A stretch of DNA of 64,000 bases from Planctomycetota bacterium. Its GTDB lineage: Bacteria; Planctomycetota; UBA1135; GCA-002686595. The notes beneath the pieces are model-generated. The model ran no database searches, was not told the origin of the DNA, and saw nothing but the letters and a program-made list of their open reading frames with translations. The translations under genes and the position numbers were made by a program. The DNA lies in the NCBI GenBank assembly GCA_016795325.1, contig JAEUHY010000016.1, forward strand, positions 124,001 to 188,000, given 5' to 3'. Positions 57,095 to 64,000 of this stretch are shown piece by piece. Positions within the stretch are counted from its first letter, which is position 1. Each line of letters opens with the position of its first letter.

Positions 57095-59485
57095 TTACGG
57101 CTTGATCGTGAACGTCAAGCCGTTCGTGAAGCCGATGCTGTTCGGCGACGGGAAACCCGGGTCGCGGAACCACCACTGGGCCCAGACCTGCTGGTTGGCG
57201 ACCAGCGCCGGGTTCGAGCCCGAGGCGATGAACTCATTGAAGTCGATCACGTAGCCGCCGCTGCAGTCGATGGCCGGCCGGGGCGTGCCGCCCGAGCCCT
57301 GCAGGCCCGCGCGCCGCACGTTGCCCGCGACGCAGATGAAGCCGCCGCCGAACGGGATCGCAGCGCCGCCGACCGTCGAGTAGCGCAGCAGGCCCGTGCG
57401 GTTGTTGATCACGTTTTCCGCGGTGATGTAGAAGTCGCGGTCCGCGCTCGCGCTCGGCACGCCGCTCGATCCGATCTGCGGCGTGCAGCCGTTGCTCGTG
57501 ACCTTCGCCGTGCAGTAGGTCGACGGCGCGTCGGCGCCCCAGCGGGCTTGGGTCATGACGACCGGCGTCGCCATCCCAGTGTTCTGCCAGGCCTCGAGGA
57601 TGTCGTCGCCGCGGCCCGCCGTGAACGGGTTCTGCCCGTTGTTGGCGAGGTCGAGGAACTGGATGTATTCCCAGCTGGTCGGCTGGTACATGAGCCGGAT
57701 CTCGGCGCGCACCGCGCCGGCGGGCGGGTTGAGCGCGACGTCGTCGTAGTGCAGGTACGTGCCGCCCGCGCTCGGGTTGCCGTACTGGTTGAACGGCACG
57801 GGGCGGATGTTGCGCTCCACCGCGTCGTCGAAGCGCATGCCGTACGGCGGAATGCGGTTGTCTTCCTTGACGGTGTTGTTGAGCACCAAGTGGAAGGTCT
57901 TCTCGCTGGTGCCGGGCGCCTGCGCGGCGAGCTGCCCCAGCGTCTTCGTCACGGCGCCGGTCGTGCGGTCGTAGGTGATCGGCAACGTCGGGCTCGCGCC
58001 CAGCGTGATCAGCTCCGCGGCCCAGTCCTGCGTGATCCCCATCTTCGCCTCGTACACGCGCGTGTTCGGGTCGTTGATGTCGAGGATCGTCTTCACCTGC
58101 GCAGGCTGGCCGTTGATGACCGTGTTCAAGTCGCCGTACTCGCCGTCCTCGCGGATCAGCGCATCGGCGTTGTTGAACCACTTCACGTTGAGCCACATGC
58201 GGCGGCCCTCGGCGTAGCCCGAGATCAGCTTGTGGCCCGTGAGGTTGGTGACGCGCAAGGTGTTGCCCGTCACGCTCATCGCGGCCGAATGCTCGAGATT
58301 CTCGACGGCGCGCAGCTTGCCGGCCTGCATGCCCGCGATCTGCGTCAGCGTGAGGCCGTTGCCGCCGACCAGGCGGTTCTGCGCTTCGAGATAGAGGATC
58401 GCGTCGGGCGTCCAGTAGTTGCCGCCGGTCAGGTCGTGCGTCGGGACGTCCGTGCGGTACGGCGTGCCGAGGAGGCCGCAACCAAAGCCCTGCACCGGCG
58501 CCATGTGGCAGGTCTGGCAGGTGAAGTTGCGGATCGTGCCGTCCTCGTAGTTGCCGTCGGGCATCGAGGCGAGCGCGAGGTTGTAGGCGCGCGCCAGCGA
58601 GCCCTTGCGCAGCGTCGCGGGCAGTTCGAGGAAGCTCGACACCTGCAGGAACTCGAACGGCGATGCAGCGTGCTCGCTGTAGGTGCGCTGGTCGACGCCG
58701 AACTTGTGCGGCGCGTTGAGGAAGCCGGCCTTGGTCGTGAGCGGGGCGCCGGGCACGCCGCTGAACTGACCGGGAGCGAGCGGCGTCTGCGCGCCGTTGT
58801 TGTTCGCGAGGTCGCCGACCAGCGGGTTCGACAGGTCGTGGCAGCTGCCGCACAGCGCGGACTGGCGGTGGAAGCTCGACTGCAGCCAGCCGTGGAACGC
58901 GAACGGATCGCTGTACGGGCCGAGGCGCTCGAAGCCGCCCCACAGGGACAGCTCCGACGTGCCGATCCAGGCCTCCGGATTGGGACCGCCGCTGTTGGCG
59001 ATGAACGGCGCGTTCATCACCCCGACGTGCTCGCTGTTGTCGGGGTTGGTCATCTTGTGGCACAGCTCACACGTCACTCCGTCGAAGTCGTCGCCGACGA
59101 GCGAGGAGCCATCGGTGGGCGTCGAGCGGCCGTCGTACCAACCCGTCGGCGCGTGGCAGCGCAGGCACAGGTCGCCCGAGCCATCGAAGTCGCTTTCCGC
59201 GACCGCCTGGGCCGCCCAGAACAGCGGGTCGCGCCCGGCGTGGGCCATCATGCTGCCCGACCATTGTTCGTACGGTTCGGTGGCCGGGTCGTACTGGCCG
59301 TGGCACAGCTCGCAGTTCGAAGAAGGCACCAGAGGCGCCACTTCCAGCGGTTGCGTTCCGGGAAGTTGCAATTCGTTCGGGACGACGACGGCCAGGCGCG
59401 AGGACGCCAGGGCCGCGGCGCCGACGGCCAGCAGCGGGACGACCGCGAACGCGGTTCGGGTTCGCCAGGGAGAGTTGTTGCTCAT
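57095..59485 (-). CDS. Exported pentahaem c-type cytochrome with C-terminal YCTAK module
   Basis: A 796-residue protein from ATG 59485, with a signal/anchor segment (AFAVVPLLAVGAAALASS). Five CxxCH sites start at Cys58 (CELCH), Cys107 (CLRCH), Cys139 (CELCH), Cys212 (CGSCH) and Cys323 (CQTCH). They are spaced irregularly, as in cytochrome c554/NrfB-like multihaem proteins, with extra His and Met that could be distal ligands. Residues about 380-640 are a beta-rich domain without haem (RVTNLTGHKLISGYAEGRRM, DDVALNPPAGAVRAEIRLMY). Residues 657-796 are the four-cysteine module (YCTAKVTSNGC, GGGFICV, WAQWWFRDPGFPSP). It is probably an extracellular or surface electron-transfer protein. The 220-base gap to the divergent PD40 gene should contain promoters for both. 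Confidence 0.88.
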   Translation of the reverse strand: MSNNSPWRTRTAFAVVPLLAVGAAALASSRLAVVVPNELQLPGTQPLEVAPLVPSSNCELCHGQYDPATEPYEQWSGSMMAHAGRDPLFWAAQAVAESDFDGSGDLCLRCHAPTGWYDGRSTPTDGSSLVGDDFDGVTCELCHKMTNPDNSEHVGVMNAPFIANSGGPNPEAWIGTSELSLWGGFERLGPYSDPFAFHGWLQSSFHRQSALCGSCHDLSNPLVGDLANNNGAQTPLAPGQFSGVPGAPLTTKAGFLNAPHKFGVDQRTYSEHAASPFEFLQVSSFLELPATLRKGSLARAYNLALASMPDGNYEDGTIRNFTCQTCHMAPVQGFGCGLLGTPYRTDVPTHDLTGGNYWTPDAILYLEAQNRLVGGNGLTLTQIAGMQAGKLRAVENLEHSAAMSVTGNTLRVTNLTGHKLISGYAEGRRMWLNVKWFNNADALIREDGEYGDLNTVINGQPAQVKTILDINDPNTRVYEAKMGITQDWAAELITLGASPTLPITYDRTTGAVTKTLGQLAAQAPGTSEKTFHLVLNNTVKEDNRIPPYGMRFDDAVERNIRPVPFNQYGNPSAGGTYLHYDDVALNPPAGAVRAEIRLMYQPTSWEYIQFLDLANNGQNPFTAGRGDDILEAWQNTGMATPVVMTQARWGADAPSTYCTAKVTSNGCTPQIGSSGVPSASADRDFYITAENVINNRTGLLRYSTVGGAAIPFGGGFICVAGNVRRAGLQGSGGTPRPAIDCSGGYVIDFNEFIASGSNPALVANQQVWAQWWFRDPGFPSPNSIGFTNGLTFTIKP

Positions 59486-59705
59486 GAGCGCGGATGTTGT
59501 TCCAGGTGCGAGCGCTTGGGCAGGAGAAGACCAGCCTCGAAGTCTACCTTGCGCAGGGCAAACGCGGGGAGGCGTCGCGGAGCCCTGGGGTGCGGCGCCG
59601 GACGCGGCCGAGGTGCGAAAAAAAGCGCACCACCGGCCGCTGCGCCGCAACCGTGGTACGACGGGGGCCGGCAGGTTTCGGTTCCCCGTCCCAGGTGGCC
59701 TCACG

Positions 59706-61430
59706 ATGCTCTCCGCGCGCACTTTCTTGCTCGTCGCGACCCTGCTCCCCGCCGCCAAGGCGCAGAGCTGGACCACACTCGTCAGTCGCGGGCCGCTCCA
59801 CGGCGGCAGCGCCGCGTCGCGCTACGCCGACCTGTCGCACGACGGCCGCTGGTGCGGCTTCGCCAGCGCGGCGGTCGACCTCGTCGCGGGCGACACGAAC
59901 AACGCCGACGACGTGTTCGTGCGCGATGCTCTGCTCGGCACGACGGAGCGCGTCAGCGTCGCCACCGGCGGCGCGCAGGCCAGCGGCGCGAGCCTGTTCC
60001 CGGCGCTCTCCGCGGACGGGCGCTTCGTCGCCTTCCAGAGCTACGCCACCGACCTCGTGCCCGGCGACACCAACGGCCGCGTCGACTGTTTCGTGCGCGA
60101 CCGCCTGCTCGGAGTGACCGAGCGTGTGAGCGTGAGTTCGAGCGGCGCGCAGGGCGCGCACCCCGCGACCTTCCTTCAGCCCTTCGAGCGTCTGCAGGCG
60201 ATCTCGGCCGACGGGCGCTTCGTCGCGTTCTCCTCGCTCCACAACAACCTCGTGCCGGGCGACACGAACGCGACCTACGACATCTTCGTGCGCGACCGCG
60301 CGAACGGCACGACCGAGCGCGTGAGCCTCGGCGCCGGCGGCGTGCAGTCCAGCGGCACCTGCTGGCAACCGGCGATTTCCGCCGACGGGCGTTTCGTCGC
60401 GTTCGGCGGCGGCGGAGCGACGCTCGTCGCCAACGACTTCAACAACGCCTCGGACGTGTACGTCGTCGACCGTTCGAGCGGCGCGTTGGAGCTCGTGAGC
60501 GTGGGGTTGAGCGGCGTGGCGGGCGCGCTCGGCGCCGGTCGGCCGGCGCTCTCCGCGGACGGACGCTTCGTGGCGTTCGTCGGCCTCGCACCCGACTACG
60601 TGACGGGCGACACGAACGGCGTCGACGACGCGTTCGTGCGCGACCGCTTGCTCGGCGTGACCGAGCGCGTGAGCGTCGAGAGCTCCGGCGCCGAATCGTT
60701 CGCTCCGACGTCGCAAGTGGCGCTGAGCGCTGACGCACGCTTCGTCGCGTTCACGTGCTTGGGCGACAACCTCGTGTTCGGCGACTCGGACCAGCGCTAC
60801 GACGTGTTCGTGCGCGACCGGCTCGCGCTGCGCACGACGCTCGCGAGCTTCACCGACGGCGAGCAGAACATTCCCAGCCACGTGCAGAACGGCGCGCTCT
60901 CGGGCGACGGGCGCTGGATCGCGTTCCACTCGCTCGATGCGTACACGGCCGGCGACGTGAACTTCGACTACGACGTGTTCCTGCGCGACCGTTTCGAGCA
61001 GGGTCCGGCGTCGTACTGCGCCGCACGCGCCAGCAGCGCGGGTTGTGTGGCGCGCGCGGAGCTCGTCGGCGACGCGCAACTCTCCACGCCCACGCCGCTG
61101 TGGATCGATCTCGTCACGGCGCAGAACCAGCGCTCCGCCGCGTTCTTCTACGGCTTCGCACCGGTCAGCGCGCCGTACCTGGGCGGCGTGTTGTGCGTGG
61201 CGCCGCCGCTCACGCGCACGCCGCTCGCCGCGACGGGCGGTTCGCCGTTGCCCACGGTCGACTGCAGCGGCGCCGCACGCTTCGACCTCGGGGCGCGCAT
61301 CGCCGCCGGCGTCGATCCGTTGCTGGTGACCGGCGCGGAGCTCTACGCGCAGTGGTTTGTGCGCAATCCGGCCGGTCCGTCCGGCACGGCGAGCTTCAGC
61401 GACGCGCTGTTCGTGCGCCTTCTGCCCTGA
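59706..61430 (+). CDS. Exported PD40/TolB-like propeller with C-terminal YCTAK-like module
   Basis: A 574-residue protein from ATG 59706; the longer frame upstream is antisense to the cytochrome. The signal peptide is [14 protein letters not shown]. Residues about 35-430 are six to seven near-identical PD40 repeats of about 60 residues with the consensus [10 protein letters not shown], then [18 protein letters not shown], then [12 protein letters not shown]. The repeated D-x-N/D-x-x-D may bind calcium. Residues 437-574 are a diverged copy of the module: [44 protein letters not shown] and FSDALF. No enzyme motif is seen. The function may be adhesive or structural. Divergent from the pentahaem gene and 60 bases upstream of ribBA. 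Confidence 0.8.
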   Translation: MLSARTFLLVATLLPAAKAQSWTTLVSRGPLHGGSAASRYADLSHDGRWCGFASAAVDLVAGDTNNADDVFVRDALLGTTERVSVATGGAQASGASLFPALSADGRFVAFQSYATDLVPGDTNGRVDCFVRDRLLGVTERVSVSSSGAQGAHPATFLQPFERLQAISADGRFVAFSSLHNNLVPGDTNATYDIFVRDRANGTTERVSLGAGGVQSSGTCWQPAISADGRFVAFGGGGATLVANDFNNASDVYVVDRSSGALELVSVGLSGVAGALGAGRPALSADGRFVAFVGLAPDYVTGDTNGVDDAFVRDRLLGVTERVSVESSGAESFAPTSQVALSADARFVAFTCLGDNLVFGDSDQRYDVFVRDRLALRTTLASFTDGEQNIPSHVQNGALSGDGRWIAFHSLDAYTAGDVNFDYDVFLRDRFEQGPASYCAARASSAGCVARAELVGDAQLSTPTPLWIDLVTAQNQRSAAFFYGFAPVSAPYLGGVLCVAPPLTRTPLAATGGSPLPTVDCSGAARFDLGARIAAGVDPLLVTGAELYAQWFVRNPAGPSGTASFSDALFVRLLP

Positions 61431-61490
61431 GCGGTGGCGCGTCCGCTGGCCGGCGCGCTACTTTGGCGCGTTGCGAAGGAGCCCGCGCGA

Positions 61491-62732
61491 ATGCCGATCA
61501 GCCCGATCCCCGAAATCCTCGACGATCTCAAGCGTGGCCGCATGGTCATCCTCGTGGATGACCCGGGCCGCGAGAACGAGGGCGACCTCGCGATGCTCGC
61601 CGAGCACGTCACGCCCGAGGCGATCAACTTCATGGCCAAGGAGGCGCGCGGGCTGATCTGTCTGCCGCTGTCCGCGGAGTTGTGCGAGAGGCTCGAGCTC
61701 GAGCCGCAGAGTCCCAAGAACACCAGCCGCATGGGCACGGGCTTCACCGTGTCGATCGAAGCGGCGAGCGGCGTGACGACCGGCATCAGCGCCGCGGACC
61801 GCGCGCACACGATCCGCACCGCGGTTGCGCCCGACGCCAAAGCCGCGGATCTCGTGCGGCCCGGCCACATCTTCCCGCTGCGCGCGAAGGACGGCGGCGT
61901 GCTCGTGCGCGGCGGTCAGACCGAGGGCATGGTCGATCTCGCCGAGCTGTGCGGCGCGCGGCCGGCGGGCGTGATCTGCGAGATCATGAACGACGACGGG
62001 ACGATGGCGCGCATGCCCGAGCTCGAGGTGTTCGCGCACAAGCACGGGCTCAAGATCTGCACCATCGCCGACTTGATCGCGTACCGCCGCAAGCACGAGC
62101 GCTTGGTCGAGCCGATCCAGATGGACACGCCGCTGCCGACGAAGTTCGGCGAGTTCTCGGCGCACCTGTTCCGCTCGAAGATCGACGGCAAGGAGCACAT
62201 GGCGCTGACGAAGGGCATGCCCGGGCCCGGCCTCGACGGCCCGCGCGCGCCGGTCGACGCCGTCGTCACTGTGCGCGTGCACTCCGAGTGCCTGACCGGC
62301 GATGTGTTCCACTCGCTGCGCTGCGACTGCGGTCCGCAGCTCGACAAAGCGCTCGAACTGCTCGGCAACGAACCGCACGGCGTGCTCGTCTACATGCGCC
62401 AGGAAGGGCGCGGCATCGGGCTCGAGGCCAAGCTCAAGGCCTACCGTCTTCAGGACCAGGGCCTCGACACCGTCGAAGCCAACGCAGCGCTCGGTTTTCC
62501 CGCCGATTTGCGCGAGTACGGCCTAGGCGCGCAGATCCTGCGCTACCTCGGCGTGCGCAAGATGCGCCTCTTGACCAACAACCCCAAGAAGATCGCGGGC
62601 CTGGGCGGCTACGGCCTCGAGCTCGTCGATCAGATCCCGCTCTTCACGCCGCCCAACCCGGTCAACACCAAGTACCTGCGCACCAAGCGCGACAAGATGG
62701 GGCACGTGCTGCCGCCGCTCGAGGCGGAGTAG
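61491..62732 (+). CDS. ribBA: Bifunctional DHBP synthase/GTP cyclohydrolase II
   Basis: A 413-residue riboflavin enzyme. ATG 61491 has AAGGAG at 61476-61481 nine bases upstream and is preferred over the earlier in-frame start at 61434. The N-terminal RibB half has [39 protein letters not shown] and [20 protein letters not shown], making 3,4-dihydroxy-2-butanone 4-phosphate from ribulose 5-phosphate. The C-terminal RibA half has the zinc site [51 protein letters not shown] and LLTNNPKK, opening GTP. Both active sites look intact. No FMN riboswitch was recognised in the 60-base leader. It is followed by an unusually long perfect hairpin. Confidence 0.97.
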   Translation: MPISPIPEILDDLKRGRMVILVDDPGRENEGDLAMLAEHVTPEAINFMAKEARGLICLPLSAELCERLELEPQSPKNTSRMGTGFTVSIEAASGVTTGISAADRAHTIRTAVAPDAKAADLVRPGHIFPLRAKDGGVLVRGGQTEGMVDLAELCGARPAGVICEIMNDDGTMARMPELEVFAHKHGLKICTIADLIAYRRKHERLVEPIQMDTPLPTKFGEFSAHLFRSKIDGKEHMALTKGMPGPGLDGPRAPVDAVVTVRVHSECLTGDVFHSLRCDCGPQLDKALELLGNEPHGVLVYMRQEGRGIGLEAKLKAYRLQDQGLDTVEANAALGFPADLREYGLGAQILRYLGVRKMRLLTNNPKKIAGLGGYGLELVDQIPLFTPPNPVNTKYLRTKRDKMGHVLPPLEAE

Positions 62733-62734
62733 GG

Positions 62735-62843
62735 GCGCGGTTGTACGGTGCCAGAGCAATTTGCACCGCGCCGCTGCTGCGTTCGGCCTGCCCGTTGCGT
62801 TGCGCGGCGCGGTGCAAATTGCTCTGGCACCGTACAACCGCGC
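62735..62843. repeat. 40-bp perfect inverted repeat (hairpin) after ribBA
   Basis: Arms at 62735-62774 and 62804-62843 are exact reverse complements over 40 bases, with a 29-nt loop (62775-62803). The repeat begins two bases after the ribBA stop and ends 25 bases before the stop of the convergent exported-protein gene. It could act as a bidirectional terminator, but it is far longer than the other hairpins here (11-15 bp) and may be a miniature mobile or dispersed palindromic element. Confidence 0.85.
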
Positions 62844-62868
62844 GCTGCGGCCGGCAGCGCCGCAGCGC

Positions 62869-63969
62869 TCACGGCGCGACGACAAACACGCGTGCGTTGC
62901 TGAGGTTGGTGCTCTGCGGCGCGGGCGGGTCGCGGAACCACGCCTGTGCGTAGACCAACTCGCCGCCGAGGAACGGCTGTCCGCTCGCCCCTGGGTGAGT
63001 CGCGCGGAACGCGTTCCAGTCTTCGCTGAGCGCACCGTTGCAGGCGCCGGCGTTGCCGCCTGAGTTGCCGACGCCCAAGCGTTGTGTGGGGGACTTCACG
63101 CACAAAAGGCTCGAGCTAGTCGGGCTCCACGGCGACGAGTTCGGTCCCGCGACGCTGTAGAACAAGAGACCCGCGCGCTGCCCCTCGACGTTGTTCGCGC
63201 TGAGCACGAAGCCGTTCGCTGCGCTCGCACTCGGAACGCCGAGCGCTGTGAGCGTCGCGGCGCAGCCCGCGGTCGTCGTGCCCGCCGTGCAGTAGTTCAC
63301 GCCGTCGACGGGAATCGACTCGGCGCGCAGCTCGACCGCGTCGAAGTTGACTTCGATGCCGGGCGCGGCGTTGAGGTTGAGCAGCCGCACGCCGAGCGCT
63401 TGTCCCACGAGCGGGTGCGAGCCGCCGATGTCGAGCTCGACCACGGACAACTCGAACTCGCCTTCGTTCGGCGTGAGCGAGTTGTTGTCGGCGGCGAGCA
63501 CCTGGCCGCCCGCGAGCAGCTCGACGCGATAGCTGGGAAAGCCTCCGAACTGGAACTGCGAGTGCGGAAAACCCGGCGCAGAGGCGAGGTTGCCGACCTG
63601 GACGCTCAGCCGGTAGCGCGTCGACGTCTGCAGGTTCGCGCTCAGCGTCTGCACGAGTCCCGCGGGTTGGCTGGCGAAGAACGACTGGTTGCCGAAGTTG
63701 TCGAGCAGGAACACGACGCCGCAGTTCTGACCCTCGGGCACGCCGAGCGGATAGAGCCCCGACGCGCCCGGGTTCAACACGCCGATCGTGCGCGCGCCGA
63801 AGTCGAGCGGCCCGACACCGCTCCAGCCCGGCGGCGGCGCCGTGGTCGCGAATGAGTCGGCCGGAATCGCGGGGGCCTCGAAGCCGGCGTTGACGATCCC
63901 AATCGAAACACCTTGGCCCGACGCGAGCGCCGACGTTGCCAAGAACGCAGTTACTTGAAGGCTCTTCAT
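62869..63969 (-). CDS. Exported beta-sandwich protein with C-terminal YCTAK module
   Basis: A 366-residue protein from ATG 63969, with signal peptide (LQVTAFLATSALASGQ). Residues about 22-220 resemble secreted jelly-roll domains of the type beginning IVNAGFEAP and PPPGWSG, with TRYRLSVQVGN and SYRVELLAGGQVLAADNN; these are often carbohydrate-binding, which is inference here. Residues 226-366 are the shared module: NYCTAGTTTAGC, VPSASAANGFVLSANNVEG, QRAGLLFYSVAGP, SLLCVKSPTQR, GACNG and YAQAWFRDPPAPQ. The module makes up over a third of the protein, the smallest host of the four found here. It is convergent with ribBA. The last 31 bases of the window, upstream of its start, show nothing recognisable. 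Confidence 0.75.
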   Translation of the reverse strand: MKSLQVTAFLATSALASGQGVSIGIVNAGFEAPAIPADSFATTAPPPGWSGVGPLDFGARTIGVLNPGASGLYPLGVPEGQNCGVVFLLDNFGNQSFFASQPAGLVQTLSANLQTSTRYRLSVQVGNLASAPGFPHSQFQFGGFPSYRVELLAGGQVLAADNNSLTPNEGEFELSVVELDIGGSHPLVGQALGVRLLNLNAAPGIEVNFDAVELRAESIPVDGVNYCTAGTTTAGCAATLTALGVPSASAANGFVLSANNVEGQRAGLLFYSVAGPNSSPWSPTSSSLLCVKSPTQRLGVGNSGGNAGACNGALSEDWNAFRATHPGASGQPFLGGELVYAQAWFRDPPAPQSTNLSNARVFVVAP

Positions 63970-64000
63970 CGAGACGCGGCTGTACGCCGACGGATTCCGC

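Noticed and set aside
56795..60733. 1312-residue open frame on the plus strand
   Set aside because: It runs antisense to the pentahaem cytochrome and out of frame with the PD40 gene.
61431..61490. FMN riboswitch upstream of ribBA
   Set aside because: The gap is only 60 bases and no conserved RFN-element segments are visible.

Overview
The window is high-GC bacterial DNA with the gene families of the phylum Planctomycetota. Markers are a paired DUF1549/DUF1553 cytochrome and DUF1501 protein, a PVC-type haem-binding dehydrogenase-like protein, a sigma factor of the planctomycete TIGR02999 type coupled to a WD40 Ser/Thr kinase, DCN-x-NG-x-PD calcium-type repeats, and a large share of exported proteins and lipoproteins. 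The order cannot be fixed from sequence alone. The four-cysteine C-terminal module in four exported proteins resembles what I remember from marine planctomycetes outside the Pirellulales, but that is an impression.

Layout. 1-4.5 kb: 3' part of purH and a giant CxxCH protein. 4.8-7.2 kb: a run of small uncharacterised proteins, including a DUF4826 protein, that looks like accessory DNA. 7.5-10.8 kb: an ECF sigma/RskA-like anti-sigma pair and an exported S15 peptidase. 10.8-18.2 kb (minus): gamma-glutamyltransferase coupled to a cytochrome/LRR/metal-site fusion, a DUF1801 protein, a degenerate PhoD-like protein and a glycosidase-like lipoprotein. 18.3-20.8 kb: a lipoprotein ending in what looks like a LAS-type metallopeptidase domain. 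20.8-25.1 kb (minus): Ser/Thr kinase with WD40 propeller and its ECF sigma factor. 25.4-31.1 kb: an HPF-like ribosome factor with a basic tail, a macro-domain protein, formate-THF ligase and three unrecognised proteins. 31.1-36.2 kb (minus): the DUF1501 and PSCyt/PSD1 pair. 36.3-38.1 kb: an MDR oxidoreductase divergent from a TetR regulator. 38.1-45.2 kb (minus): two exported propellers, a GT87-like glycosyltransferase and a coiled-coil trypsin-like protease. 45.2-52.8 kb (minus): two tandem DUF3857/transglutaminase proteins, one with its catalytic triad lost. 52.9-56.8 kb: a frameshifted DCC-family gene, a HEAT-cyclophilin lipoprotein and an EAL-HDOD protein. 57-64 kb: a pentahaem cytochrome, an exported PD40 propeller, ribBA, a 40-bp perfect inverted repeat and another exported protein.

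The housekeeping content (purH, fhs, ribBA, HPF) covers purine, one-carbon, flavin and ribosome functions. The rest is mostly envelope or extracellular: c-type cytochromes, peptidases, propellers and adhesion-like proteins. Two translationally coupled regulatory pairs point to envelope or stress signalling. No tRNA, rRNA, CRISPR, insertion sequence or phage gene was found. No stretch longer than 300 bases lacks a gene; the larger gaps (about 4540-4783, 5282-5560, 7211-7499, 25126-25379, 56837-57094, 59486-59705) hold only the hairpins listed or nothing I can support.
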